Positions 7,822 through 17,369 are shown, counted from the first letter of the stretch. The stretch: DNA of 52,813 nucleotides from Deltaproteobacteria bacterium (GCA_023382265.1 JAMCPX010000024.1:1-52813), one strand, 5' to 3'. Numbers and translations: made by a program. Notes: generated by a model from the sequence alone, not told the origin.

Positions 7822-9921
7822 TTAATCCTCATGTATAATATTAGCATAAATGGTAGTTTTATTTCTACCATTTTTTTTAGAATAGTAAAGTGCATTGTCA
7901 GAATGCTCTATAAGTTCTTGCTTATTTTTGGCGTCTTCTGAAAAACAGGCAACCCCTATACTTATGGTAATCTTAACACCTTCAATGTCTCCATCACCAA
8001 ATGTTACTGCTTCAACTTTCTTTCTCAACCTTTCTATGATCTTGAATGCGCCATTCGTATCTGTGTTTGGCAGAACAACTACGAACTCTTCCCCGCCATA
8101 CCTTGCAGCATAGTCAACATCTCTTATTGTCTGCATAACAATAGAGGCAAACTTTTTAAGGATAGTATCTCCAAATGGGTGACCGTACGTATCATTTATG
8201 GTTTTAAAGTGATCTATATCCATCATGACTACGGATAATTTATGCTTATATCTTTGTCCCTCCCTTATCTTTTCATCAAGATAACCCTGAAAATGCCTGT
8301 GGTTATACAGTCCTGTCAAACCGTCGGTAATGGAAAGTTTCTCTAATTTATCAAATAGTATGGAGTTATAAAGCGATATGGCGATCTGACTGATAAGTGT
8401 GTTCAGGATGATGCTTAGCCTTTCGCTTAGCGGCTTTTCCATAAATAATATTATTAACCCTACCTCTTCCTCCTTACCGAGTAACGATATGAATGATACA
8501 TATTTGAATTTTTTATCCGGTTCATAAATATCACAGAGTGATGGCGAGATCTGCTTCATCTGCGATGTATAAAACTGATTAATTGAGCTTACATCTTTTA
8601 TCTCTGCTCCACCAAGAATCATACCCGTATCTATAACAAATTCTTTATCGATAAGATTATCGCCGATTTCATAGGTCGACACAATTTCATACGTCTCCTC
8701 ATTGCTTCTCAATGCAAATATCCCCGTATCCATGTTTGTAATCCTTTTGATCTCCTGCAGTGCAATAGTGCCTATCTCGGATGAGTTTATACGGCTTGAA
8801 AGATTTTTTACAAATATGTACATAGCCCCCTTTTCATACATATCGTACCTTAACCTGTACTGCAGTTCCATGTTATCCATAAGATCCACAATCTGGTTCG
8901 CAATTACAGTAAGAATCTTAACATGCTCATCCGTAAAAGCCTGCACCTCAAGGCTGTCTGCACATATAATACCTATCACATCATCATTTTTTATAACAGG
9001 AACAGCCATAAAAGATTTTATCCCTTCATTTCTTGTATAGTAGGGAATATTCTTTATTTCATCCTTCATCTCATTGAGCAGCACACTTTTTCTATTTTTC
9101 AATACCCAGCCGATATATGTATCATCATTGCCTACGGTATTATCCATATTGATCCACTCACTGTTTGATAATATTTCTCTGCCTTTTAACTGTAAATCCT
9201 TGTCTATAAGGTATAAAATAACTGTATACGAATGGATCGCTGAACGAATCGTTTCTACGATAGAAAATAACCTTTCATTCATCAACGTCATCAACCTGCT
9301 TCTTTCCTTCTTAAGCCCCTCTTCCGATATTATCTCCGAATACTTAGGGTTATCTTTTTCTGCTCCTTGAATTATATTGAATTTCACAGGTGCTTCCCTG
9401 AGCATGCTGATTTGATTTCGCAGATACTTTATTGTTATTGTTTGGTGCTTTAGTATTAGACCGATAGTTAATACCGTTAACGTTGAGATCACTGCATAAA
9501 AAATATCGTTATGCAGCGGCAAAGAATATATATAGGCTCTCAAAAATAAGATGCCAATACCATAGATCACTGCAAGCAATCCGGAAACAATTCCAAAGAC
9601 AATCGTTATAATAGCAAATAACATGTAAATAGAAGCTGTAAAATTTGTTTTAAATGCGTAATCTCCGTACTGGAGAGCTATAATAAATACTATGCTCATA
9701 AATAAAGACAGCATTATATCTTTAATTGTTTGCTGATAATGTGAAAGCAGGTATATTAAGATTGTATAAACAAAAAATAATCCTATGAACGCGAGAAGAA
9801 ACAGACTGAATTTATTGGAAACAGTACTGAATAGATAGCCTGATGACGCAACACCCAAAAAAATAACAAATAAGCTTATTACAATAATCTGCCTGACTTT
9901 TTGATTGCTCATATAAAACAC
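7822..9921 (-). CDS. Membrane-anchored GAF-GAF-GGDEF diguanylate cyclase
   Basis: Makes cyclic di-GMP from two GTP at the inner membrane. About six hydrophobic segments fill residues 10-165. Two GAF-like sensor regions follow (about 210-360 and 380-520), then a GGDEF domain from about 533. The active-site loop is GGEEF near residue 610, and an RDVD inhibitory I-site lies five residues before it, so product feedback is expected. DIDHFKTINDTYGHPFGD contributes substrate and metal binding. The start is either GTG at 9921 or the ATG three codons later (9912); an AAGG element 12 bases before the ATG slightly favours that one. The sensed ligand is unknown. Downstream effectors could include the two PilZ proteins in this window. 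Confidence 0.92.
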   Translation of the reverse strand: MFYMSNQKVRQIIVISLFVIFLGVASSGYLFSTVSNKFSLFLLAFIGLFFVYTILIYLLSHYQQTIKDIMLSLFMSIVFIIALQYGDYAFKTNFTASIYMLFAIITIVFGIVSGLLAVIYGIGILFLRAYIYSLPLHNDIFYAVISTLTVLTIGLILKHQTITIKYLRNQISMLREAPVKFNIIQGAEKDNPKYSEIISEEGLKKERSRLMTLMNERLFSIVETIRSAIHSYTVILYLIDKDLQLKGREILSNSEWINMDNTVGNDDTYIGWVLKNRKSVLLNEMKDEIKNIPYYTRNEGIKSFMAVPVIKNDDVIGIICADSLEVQAFTDEHVKILTVIANQIVDLMDNMELQYRLRYDMYEKGAMYIFVKNLSSRINSSEIGTIALQEIKRITNMDTGIFALRSNEETYEIVSTYEIGDNLIDKEFVIDTGMILGGAEIKDVSSINQFYTSQMKQISPSLCDIYEPDKKFKYVSFISLLGKEEEVGLIILFMEKPLSERLSIILNTLISQIAISLYNSILFDKLEKLSITDGLTGLYNHRHFQGYLDEKIREGQRYKHKLSVVMMDIDHFKTINDTYGHPFGDTILKKFASIVMQTIRDVDYAARYGGEEFVVVLPNTDTNGAFKIIERLRKKVEAVTFGDGDIEGVKITISIGVACFSEDAKNKQELIEHSDNALYYSKKNGRNKTTIYANIIHED

Positions 9922-9938
9922 ATACCTTATTTACACAG

Positions 9939-10204
9939 TTAAACCAAAAAATGCAATAAGGAAGTCTGCTCATTTGTTCGGGGTACCCATGCAAGGCATG
10001 GGTCGGGAGTTATTTTTCCCTTTATTTCATTTAATCTGCCTTCAAATTTTTTCATAACATCATTGTCCCAGAGTTGGGTCATTGCGTATAAATTTCATAA
10101 CGCCCCCAGCCCCTCTTATCTCAAGGAGTCAAGCCATCCCGTGTCCAGCATTATTTGTGTGTTAGTAAAGGGGAGGATTTGTTATAAATACATTTTTGGG
10201 TTAA
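9939..10204. repeat. MITE-like segment with terminal inverted repeats beginning TTAA
   Basis: A 19-nt motif TTAAACCAAAAAATGCAAT (9939-9957) faces an inverted relative AAATACATTTTTGGGTTAA (10186-10204), giving imperfect terminal inverted repeats about 266 bases apart. Inside are a perfect 8-bp hairpin (9985-9992 and 9996-10003) and a 32-nt stretch (10129-10160) repeated at 41960-41991. The segment fills most of the gap between the cyclase gene and the FtsB-like gene. No convincing coding frame is present. A small non-autonomous mobile element is the best reading, but it is inferred. Confidence 0.45.
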
Positions 10205-10234
10205 GCAATATACTGCACTACATAAAATCTGAGA

Positions 10235-10558
10235 TTAGTTTTGCGCTGGCTTTTGTTCTGTAGGTGCAGTAACAGGTATACCAATCTTATTCTTTTTGAA
10301 TCTGATAATGATCTCGTTTTTTTTTGCCATACCAAGTTCTTCCCGGGCTATTTTTTCTATATAAAAATCATTATTTTCGAGTAACTTTATCTCTCCTGCA
10401 AGTTGTGAATCCTGCTCAAGTAAATGATCTCTTTTATTCTTTAGCTGTGAAACGGTTTTTTTTGATTTCCATAAATCGTATAAGCCGCCGCGCGAGAATA
10501 TCGTATAAAATGCAAGAGCTAAAGCAAATATAAACAGAAATCTATTAAACCACTTCAT
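10235..10558 (-). CDS. FtsB/DivIC-like septum formation initiator protein
   Basis: Small bitopic division protein, probably part of an FtsB-FtsL-FtsQ type complex. One transmembrane helix spans about residues 5-22, followed by a coiled coil from about 33 to 63. The family C-terminal signature YIEKIAREELGMAKKNE starts near residue 67. A Pro/Thr-rich tail closes the 107-residue chain. It starts seven bases after the stop of the CtpA-type protease, so the pair is an operon, with the protease first. The DivIC/FtsB family assignment is firm by architecture, but the exact ortholog is not certain. Confidence 0.82.
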   Translation of the reverse strand: MKWFNRFLFIFALALAFYTIFSRGGLYDLWKSKKTVSQLKNKRDHLLEQDSQLAGEIKLLENNDFYIEKIAREELGMAKKNEIIIRFKKNKIGIPVTAPTEQKPAQN

Positions 10559-10565
10559 CTTAAGA

Positions 10566-11885
10566 TCATTCCTTCGCCTGCGTTACCTTTCCAAACATGT
10601 ATATGCCTTGCAATATGTCCAGTGCACGTTTTATCTCATTATCCTTAAATAGTTCCTGTTCGTAATTAGTTTCTTTGTTGTTCTCTGTTTTCTGCAATGT
10701 TTCCGTCGCGGGGAAATGGCCTTCAAGGTCTTTTTCTCTAATAGCGAATATGTTGGTTGATTCTACACCAACGATTTTTTCTTCATGCATGGTTATATCA
10801 GGCTGTATGCCTTCTGCCTGAATCGATTTGCCATTTGGAGTATAGTAAAGCGCCGTCGTAAGCCTGAGTGCAGAGCCATCGTCAAGAGGAATAATGGTCT
10901 GGACAGAACCTTTCCCAAAACTCGGTGTACCAACAATGATTGCTCTACGATGATCCTGTAACGCGCCTGCCACTATTTCTGAAGCGCTTGCTGTACCGCC
11001 GTTGATAAGTACAACTATAGGATAATCGGGTTCTACATCCTTTCCATCCGCCTTAAATTGGATTTGCTGATCCGGCAACCTGCCTTTTGTATAAACAATC
11101 AAGCCGCTCTTAACAAAGCGGGAAGCAACATCAACAGCCTGATTCAACAATCCACCGGGATTATTTCTAAGATCAATGATCAAACCACGAACATTATTGT
11201 TTGTCTTTTCATGTATGGCTTTAAGGGCTTTTTCCAATTCATTGTTTGTTGTTTCCTGAAATTGTAAGATCCTTATATAACCATAATTATTATCCAGGAC
11301 CGCATATTTTACACTTTTAATCTTTATGATCTCCCTTGTAAGAACGAAGTTCCTGGGTTGCTTGAAACCTTCCCTCATAATGGTTAATGTAACTTTTGTC
11401 CCGATTGGTCCCCTGATCATGTTTAATGACTGCTCGAGTGTCATTTCCCTGGTAAATTTACCGTCTATCATAACAACCCTGTCCCCTGATTTAATCCCCG
11501 CTTTTGCTGCCGGTGTATCTTCTATTGGCGACACAACCGTAAGCCATCCATCTTTCATAGTAATAGTCATGCCTACACCGCCGAATTCACCACTTGTACT
11601 TACCTGCATGTCTCTATATTCGTTAGGGGTCATGAACGCCGAATGAGGATCAAGAGAGTTCACCATACCCTTTAAAGCTCCATATATAAGCTTCTGTGTA
11701 CTTACGGGTTCTACATAATCTTTTTGAACTTTATTTAAAACAGAGGTAAATAAACTAAACTCTTCATACTTGTTTTCGTTTTTGTTTTCGGTATTCTTTT
11801 TAGTAACAATGGTAGCTGCTACTGCTGATGTTACCACCAATATAAGTATAAGTATCATCAGCTTCTTAATATTCTTTGGCTTCAT
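10566..11885 (-). CDS. ctpA: S41-family C-terminal processing protease (CtpA/Prc-like)
   Basis: Periplasmic serine protease that trims or degrades envelope proteins from their C-terminus. A hydrophobic N-terminal anchor is followed by a PDZ domain with GEFGGVGMTI and GDRVVMIDGK. The S41 catalytic domain has DLRNNPGGLL, GGTASASEIVAGAL (nucleophile serine) and GKGSVQ (general-base lysine) 25-30 residues on. I place the start at the ATG at 11885 because GGAGG lies 8 bases upstream; a longer frame to 11915 adds ten charged residues and has its ATG only a few bases after a weak AAGG. That gives 439 residues. It is co-transcribed with the FtsB-like gene downstream. Confidence 0.92.
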   Translation of the reverse strand: MKPKNIKKLMILILILVVTSAVAATIVTKKNTENKNENKYEEFSLFTSVLNKVQKDYVEPVSTQKLIYGALKGMVNSLDPHSAFMTPNEYRDMQVSTSGEFGGVGMTITMKDGWLTVVSPIEDTPAAKAGIKSGDRVVMIDGKFTREMTLEQSLNMIRGPIGTKVTLTIMREGFKQPRNFVLTREIIKIKSVKYAVLDNNYGYIRILQFQETTNNELEKALKAIHEKTNNNVRGLIIDLRNNPGGLLNQAVDVASRFVKSGLIVYTKGRLPDQQIQFKADGKDVEPDYPIVVLINGGTASASEIVAGALQDHRRAIIVGTPSFGKGSVQTIIPLDDGSALRLTTALYYTPNGKSIQAEGIQPDITMHEEKIVGVESTNIFAIREKDLEGHFPATETLQKTENNKETNYEQELFKDNEIKRALDILQGIYMFGKVTQAKE

Positions 11886-11922
11886 TTCTTCTTCCTCCAC
11901 GGTTATTTTTTTCATACCTTAT

Positions 11923-11950
11923 ATCATATTGCCTTTTTTAGCAAAGGCAA
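11923..11950 (-). promoter_or_regulatory. Candidate ctpA promoter with an overlapping dyad
   Basis: On the minus strand TTGCCT and TATGAT are spaced by 16 bases, about 35 bases upstream of the ctpA start. A perfect 8-bp inverted repeat (TTGCCTTT at 11929-11936, AAAGGCAA at 11943-11950, loop of 6) covers the -35 box and spacer. It could be an operator, or an intrinsic-type hairpin between ctpA and the upstream operon. The role is inferred. Confidence 0.45.
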
Positions 11951-11997
11951 GTATATAATACTTATCAATTTAAATGGTAACTTATCCGTATAGGATC

Positions 11998-13398
11998 TTA
12001 ATCCGTTTTGTACCTTAATGTTCCTTTGTAATAGGGTCTTACCCTGAACTTAACCCCGAGCATTTCTGCAACCGCCCTTGTTGCATTAACATCAATATCG
12101 GGAAGCCCAACCATCGTTGCCGTCACGTCCTTAAATCGCGTTTTAGCCTGCTTTATAAATCCAATAACAGCTTCATAAGAAGCATCGCTGTACTCATTTT
12201 TACACAGTTTTATATAAGTCTTTGCATCCGGGGCATTAAGGCTTACCGAAACAGCATCTATATACCGGCTGAGCTCCTTTGTTATATCCCTTCCATAAAC
12301 AAGATTGCCAAGCCCATCCGTATCAAGCCGTACCGTTTTTGTGCCGTGTTCTTTAAGCCATTTACTTACTAACATAAGTATGTCAAGCCGCTGCGTCGGT
12401 TCGCCAAAGCCCACAAAAACGACCTCGTCAAATAATGGCAGCTTCTTTACCGCACCGATAATCTCTTCATAAGAAGGCTCTTTTTTAAACAGCTTCAATT
12501 GATAATTTTTTACATAGTAGTCGTTTTTAAATTTAGGGCAGAACACGCATACATTGGTGCATTTGTTCGTTATATTAAGGTAAAGTTTGTTATCAAACAC
12601 GTATACAATCGTTTTTTCTGTCCCGATACCAAAGGCTTTGAGTGCGTTGTCCAGCAGTATGCCCGACAGCTTATCTTCATTTATGTGTTTCAATTCCGAT
12701 ATTGCCTTTAAAACATACGCTGTGTAAGCCGGCTCATTGCGTTTGCCTCTATAAGGCACCGGAGATAAAAATGGACAATCCGTTTCTATAAGCAGCCGCT
12801 CGACAGGTAATTCTGCAACCGCATCTCTTAATGACTTTGCATTTTTAAATGTAATAATTCCATTGATAGAAAGATAAAAGCCAAGTTCAATTGCCTCTGC
12901 CGCCTGTTCCATATCACCGCCATAACTATGTATAACACCGCCGACATCCCCTGCATGTGCCTTTTTCAGCATACTCATGGATTCTTTATTTGCGTCCCTG
13001 CTGTGGATAACAAGAGGTAAACGCTTTTTTCTTGCAAGCTCTATGAACGCCTCAAAAGCCTTTATCTGTGCCTCTGCCGGTGAATGCATATAATGGTAAT
13101 CAAGCCCGACCTCCCCTATGGCGATGACCTTTGGCTCGTCCGAAAGTTTATCTATTTCTTGAAGGGTTTGTCCGCTGAACAGGGATGCCTCATGCGGGTG
13201 GAGTCCAACTGTCGCATACACATTCTCGTATGCATTCGCAATGTCAACGGCATCGCAATTGCCTTTCATACCCATGCCTGAACCTATGTTTATTATGAAT
13301 TCTATCCTTGCATTGAATGCGCGTTTAATAACATCTTCCCTGTCCTTACTGTAGTCATCAAAATTCAGGTGCGCGTGTGAATCATAAATTTTAATCAT
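11998..13398 (-). CDS. TatD-family hydrolase fused to a TatD-associated radical SAM domain
   Basis: Residues 1-255 form a TatD metal-dependent hydrolase, a nuclease or D-Tyr-tRNA deacylase-like fold. Visible motifs are DSHAHLNFDDY at the start, GEVGLDYHYM near 96, VIHSRDA near 131 and ETDCPFLSP near 206. Residues 265-466 form a compact radical SAM domain with the cluster motif CTNVCVFC near 282, followed by FVGFGEPTQR and RLDTDGLGN. Stand-alone TatD-linked radical SAM proteins are a known family; here the two are one chain. The start overlaps the stop of the upstream lipoprotein gene by 4 bases, so they are coupled. The radical chemistry is not characterised and I do not assign a substrate. 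Confidence 0.9.
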   Translation of the reverse strand: MIKIYDSHAHLNFDDYSKDREDVIKRAFNARIEFIINIGSGMGMKGNCDAVDIANAYENVYATVGLHPHEASLFSGQTLQEIDKLSDEPKVIAIGEVGLDYHYMHSPAEAQIKAFEAFIELARKKRLPLVIHSRDANKESMSMLKKAHAGDVGGVIHSYGGDMEQAAEAIELGFYLSINGIITFKNAKSLRDAVAELPVERLLIETDCPFLSPVPYRGKRNEPAYTAYVLKAISELKHINEDKLSGILLDNALKAFGIGTEKTIVYVFDNKLYLNITNKCTNVCVFCPKFKNDYYVKNYQLKLFKKEPSYEEIIGAVKKLPLFDEVVFVGFGEPTQRLDILMLVSKWLKEHGTKTVRLDTDGLGNLVYGRDITKELSRYIDAVSVSLNAPDAKTYIKLCKNEYSDASYEAVIGFIKQAKTRFKDVTATMVGLPDIDVNATRAVAEMLGVKFRVRPYYKGTLRYKTD

Positions 13399-15071
13399 TG
13401 TTTTAACCTCATCATCTCGGATCTGTAATTACCAAATACAGTGGGTCTGTAATTTTCAAGTCTGTCCGTATATGCCACAAAGTCTTCCTGCCTCACAATG
13501 GGTATAATCGGTAATTCCTTATGCAAGATTAGCTGGACTTTTTTATAATACGTAGCCCGCTTTTCTATATTATATGACTCCGCACCTTTATTCATAAGTG
13601 TATCTATCTCCTTTTCCCATGGTGTTGCAGGTGTCTTTTCTCTTGGATCCCATATATGAAGCATGCCGTTTGACATAAGTACATTTGCGCCGTCGTGGGG
13701 TTCATATCCGCCTGTAAGTGCTATAAGGGCACAATCCCAGTCAAAGTTTGTTGTTAGCTTTTCCACAAGCGTATTGAAGTCAAGCGGCTTGTAGTTCACC
13801 TTAATTCCAAGCCTTGTAATATTCTCAAGTATGATTGATGCAACACTTTCTCTTTGCTGGTTACCCGAATTAGTGAAGAAATCAAACTCAACCCTATTGC
13901 CATGCTTATCATAAAGTTTCCCATCTTTAAGATAAAAACCTGCCTTCTTTAATAGTGCCGCTGCCCTGCTGAGATCATAATTATAATCAGGCATGTTAAG
14001 GTGATACACCGGCACATTGCGAGGTATAAATGAAACGGCAGGCTCTCCATAGCCCCTGTAAACATCATTTATAATACCCTGTTTATCAATACTATGGGCA
14101 ATAGCCTTTAAAAAGTCTATGTTTGTAAACCATTCATATTTTGGATTAATTTTGCCATCTTTTGTATAATGCCTTTTGTTTCTATTAAACGAAAGAAACA
14201 ATATCCCTGTATCAAGCCCTATGTTTTTTACTGTAAAGTGCTTTTTTGTACTCATCTGCTCAAGTCTTGCTACCTCATCTGTTCTTGGCGCATAAATATC
14301 TGTTTCTCCTGTAACAAATTTTAGATATTGTGTATCTTGATCCGGGACAATAAGTATAACGCGGGTATTTATATAAGGCAGATGAACACCTTTTTGATCC
14401 TTTGCATAATAATGAATGTTCCTCTTAAAGATAATATACTGGCTTGGCACATAGGTATTGATCACATACGGTCCTGCACCTATAATGTCCTCTGGCGGTG
14501 TATTTATATTCCATGTTTTTTCAAAGAGATCAGCAGACAACGGCTTTTCCAGTATATTTGCAGGTAAAATAGGCAATCCTCCGAGTGATTCAAGAAATGG
14601 ATAGAATGGGGCAGGTAATATAAATTCAACTGTATACTTATTAATTTTTTCAACTTTTATCTGCTTACCCTTGATAGTAAAAATATCTCCGTATGATGAT
14701 AATACATCCGGAGAGTATATAACCTTGAAAGTAAATACGACATCATCCGCTGTTAACGGCTTACCATTGCTAAAATATAAATTATGCTTCAAATTCATCG
14801 TTATAATTCTTTTATCACTGCTTATGGTCCATGAACTTGCGAGCTGCGGCTCAACCCGCAAGGTAAAAGGATTTAATCTTGTTAATCCAATAAAAACAGG
14901 GTCAAGCACATCGGTTGAGCTTGTTTCATTTGCAACAATAGGATTAAATGTTTTTGGATCAGAGATAACCGCTGTCACAAGCATATTTTTTGGCAGGCTG
15001 CTGTACTTTCTAAAATTACAGCCGCCAAGTAAAGCAAGTAATATAAGTATATTAGCAAAAACTCTTTTCAT
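13395..15071 (-). CDS. Extracellular peptide/solute-binding lipoprotein (SBP family 5)
   Basis: Periplasmic solute-binding protein of the OppA/DppA type. The N-terminus has a signal helix and a lipobox LLGGC near residue 18, so it should be lipid-anchored. The mature part shows family features such as NPIVANETSSTDVLDP, LTADDVVFTFK near 105, IIGAGPYVI near 195 and a C-terminal IPIVRQEDFVAY. The 558-residue length is typical. No permease or ATPase gene is adjacent, so the transporter partners lie elsewhere, or the protein acts as an orphan binder. Its 3' end overlaps the TatD-radical SAM gene by 4 bases. Confidence 0.87.
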   Translation of the reverse strand: MKRVFANILILLALLGGCNFRKYSSLPKNMLVTAVISDPKTFNPIVANETSSTDVLDPVFIGLTRLNPFTLRVEPQLASSWTISSDKRIITMNLKHNLYFSNGKPLTADDVVFTFKVIYSPDVLSSYGDIFTIKGKQIKVEKINKYTVEFILPAPFYPFLESLGGLPILPANILEKPLSADLFEKTWNINTPPEDIIGAGPYVINTYVPSQYIIFKRNIHYYAKDQKGVHLPYINTRVILIVPDQDTQYLKFVTGETDIYAPRTDEVARLEQMSTKKHFTVKNIGLDTGILFLSFNRNKRHYTKDGKINPKYEWFTNIDFLKAIAHSIDKQGIINDVYRGYGEPAVSFIPRNVPVYHLNMPDYNYDLSRAAALLKKAGFYLKDGKLYDKHGNRVEFDFFTNSGNQQRESVASIILENITRLGIKVNYKPLDFNTLVEKLTTNFDWDCALIALTGGYEPHDGANVLMSNGMLHIWDPREKTPATPWEKEIDTLMNKGAESYNIEKRATYYKKVQLILHKELPIIPIVRQEDFVAYTDRLENYRPTVFGNYRSEMMRLKQ

Positions 15072-15171
15072 TCATCACCCGTGTCTGTTTTTACTTTCTT
15101 CTAATTGATTGTCTATGGTTTTGACAATCCTTTTATGATTTTTTTGATTACACGCTAATTTAAAGCTATTC

Positions 15172-15417
15172 ATGAATTTTATAAGATACAATAAGAATAA
15201 GGGTGTTACAATAAAAGATTTTAAAAAATGCTCATGCACTATGGATTCATGGTAGGTAATTGTTGTAGATCATGATGAGTATTTTTATGATAAAAGTACA
15301 ATTTATTACCACTGTGGCGCATGCGCTGAGGATTTTACAATAGTAGATTTCTATACACAAAGATACTTTATTTTAATAAGAATTATCGCTGGGATGACTG
15401 AATCATCTTGTGAATAG
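15172..15417 (+). pseudogene. Possible small Cys-rich protein interrupted by an in-frame TAG
   Basis: An ATG at 15172 opens a frame that meets TAG at 15253 and then continues open to a second TAG at 15415-15417. The first part holds a CSC motif just before the first stop, and the second part holds YHCGAC, so together they could form a zinc-ribbon-like site. Either a broken gene, a stop read-through case, or a chance open frame is possible. The rest of the 524-base gap (15072-15595) holds an inverted repeat near 15526-15575 and no other gene I can support. Confidence 0.25.
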
Positions 15418-15525
15418 AGCTTGCCGTTGACTTTGGAGTGATTTAAATGCATGTATTCAAACAGGACAGACAAGCCTTTCCCCTACAATAAAATACCGAT
15501 ATTCAAGTCCTGCCGTTAGTAAGGG

Positions 15526-15575
15526 GCGGGCCCATGCGTCTGCGCTAAATGAAAAAGGCAAACACATGGGTCCGC
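15526..15575. repeat. Inverted repeat (11-bp arms) downstream of the unknown lipoprotein gene
   Basis: GCGGGCCCATG (15526-15536) faces CATGGGTCCGC (15565-15575) with one G-U type mismatch and a 28-base loop. It sits just past the 3' end of the minus-strand lipoprotein gene. There is no T-run on the exit side, so it is not a clear terminator. Confidence 0.5.
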
Positions 15576-15595
15576 AATTATTAAAAGCCTCTATT

Positions 15596-17356
15596 CTATG
15601 GCAGGAAACTGGTTATTGCCTGTCCTATACGCTGTATTAAATAGTTAAGTTCGAGCAGGCTTGGATTATGCTCAGTACCTGATGCACTGCAAGTAGCCGA
15701 TACATTGATTCCACCAGCGTTAGGGGTACATGTAGCTGTCGTATACAGGACTTTCCCAAGTGTTGGATCAATAAATGGTATATAGGGCATGCTGCCGCCA
15801 ATACCATCAGGCGGTATCGGACCTATTGTTGAACCTGTAACAACAGGATTTGGTATACCATTTCCATTAGGACCAAGAAAATGCGGCACATCTGTAATAG
15901 TTGCTGTTTTGGGGCAGTAAAACAAGCTTATCTGGCTTGAGCTACATTCGTACTCAAGTATAATGGTAGTTACAATCGGAGCATTCGGGTCGGTTGATGC
16001 TGTAAATATATCGCCTGTTATCGTTGTTCCTGAGTAACCGGGCACAACCCACGCAGGAAAAACAGAACGCAAAGAGAACGGATTTTTAAAATACTGGTTA
16101 AGATCCAATTCTATATTTCCGGGTATCAAGGATGTCAATATGCCTGTAAGCGTATCAACAGAAAGAAACTTCAATAATTGCTGTATTTCACTCTTCGAAG
16201 ACGCGCTTAAACTTGCCAACGCCTCATTAAGAATGCCCTGAACAAGCCCTGATTGCAGTAATGTAACAACAACCATTGAAAGCACAGGTGCAATATCAGT
16301 ATCGAATGTTACAGGCTGTGCATTGGGAGCCCCGTTTATATCATTCTCCACCTGTTGTGCTATCTCTGTTATCGGGCCTCCGGCAGATGAACTAATGGGT
16401 ATTTGTACGGAGCCCGTAGAATATCCATTTGCTGTTATGGATTTTATATGTAAATAAAGATACTGCGCATTATTGTTAACACCATAGGTGATTACGTTGT
16501 TTGATTCATCATGCGGCGGTTTCATAATAAAATTAACCCCGTCTATCAACTGCTGCAATGCTGTTGAAAATGCAAGCTGTGCTGCCTGAATATTTTGCAT
16601 TCCATCCGCAGGTTCTATTGTCAATGCATCAGGACTTGAAACCATTACAAAACCTAACAGCTCCATGATAGTATCTATGTTTACATTGCTTAATCTGCCC
16701 GGAGCCGTTACATAGGACAAGATAGGGCCTAATTGAATATCCATATTAACCGACATCAATAGATCCAATGCACCGTCCAAACCATTTAGAACTGCATCAA
16801 GATAATAAACTTCTTCCATGTCATACGTACCGCCAAAATCACCGATCGGATAGAGATTTGCGATTGAGATTGGAAACGAATTTATCTGAAATGTAAAATT
16901 CTTATCGCCGCTCTTGATAATGGCATCAAGATAACCCTTTGCCTGATAAACATAAATCATTAAAGCCTGATAGAGTATACTGCCTATAAGCTGGTTTATA
17001 GCTGTTGTTCCTTGATAATTGTACTCAGGCATCAATACAGGTGAACTACTGTTAAACACCGAAAAACCGAATGTTGTTAAAAGCGATGAAAGGGTATTAA
17101 CAAGGACGTCTACCTGATTTAACAGAATGGCCGTTGCAGCCCCAAACCTTGCCTGATTGTTGTTTTGATCATAACTTGTAAGTACCGTTTCAAAGCTTGT
17201 TGCTGCATCCGTATATTGATGATTCGTTAACTGCACCTTACCCTGCGCTATAAGGCTGTCTATCTTTTGCTGAGTCGCATTCTGTGACGGACTACAGCTA
17301 TTGACAAAGAAAACTGCTGCCAGTGATGCCGCTATTAAAATCATTTTCCTGTACAT
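15596..17356 (-). CDS. Large lipoprotein with N-terminal TPR-like region, unknown function
   Basis: I do not recognise this family. The first 21 residues form a signal helix ending in a lipobox FVNSC, so the protein is secreted and lipid-anchored. Residues 30-75 look like one or two TPR-like helices (LIAQGKVQLTNHQYTDAATSFE). The remaining 500 residues are rich in Asn, Ile, Leu and Ser with few charges, consistent with an envelope or surface protein. The cysteine-bearing C-terminus (TCTPNAGGINVSATCS) could form a disulphide. It starts 13 bases after the REC-PilZ regulator, with GGGGGG before the ATG, so the two are co-transcribed and the regulator may act on envelope functions. Confidence 0.8.
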   Translation of the reverse strand: MYRKMILIAASLAAVFFVNSCSPSQNATQQKIDSLIAQGKVQLTNHQYTDAATSFETVLTSYDQNNNQARFGAATAILLNQVDVLVNTLSSLLTTFGFSVFNSSSPVLMPEYNYQGTTAINQLIGSILYQALMIYVYQAKGYLDAIIKSGDKNFTFQINSFPISIANLYPIGDFGGTYDMEEVYYLDAVLNGLDGALDLLMSVNMDIQLGPILSYVTAPGRLSNVNIDTIMELLGFVMVSSPDALTIEPADGMQNIQAAQLAFSTALQQLIDGVNFIMKPPHDESNNVITYGVNNNAQYLYLHIKSITANGYSTGSVQIPISSSAGGPITEIAQQVENDINGAPNAQPVTFDTDIAPVLSMVVVTLLQSGLVQGILNEALASLSASSKSEIQQLLKFLSVDTLTGILTSLIPGNIELDLNQYFKNPFSLRSVFPAWVVPGYSGTTITGDIFTASTDPNAPIVTTIILEYECSSSQISLFYCPKTATITDVPHFLGPNGNGIPNPVVTGSTIGPIPPDGIGGSMPYIPFIDPTLGKVLYTTATCTPNAGGINVSATCSASGTEHNPSLLELNYLIQRIGQAITSFLP

Positions 17357-17369
17357 AATCTATCCCCCC

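Noticed and set aside
9985-10017. Intrinsic terminator on the + strand
   Set aside because: A perfect hairpin is followed by a T-run, but no + strand gene ends here. It is better explained as part of the MITE-like segment.
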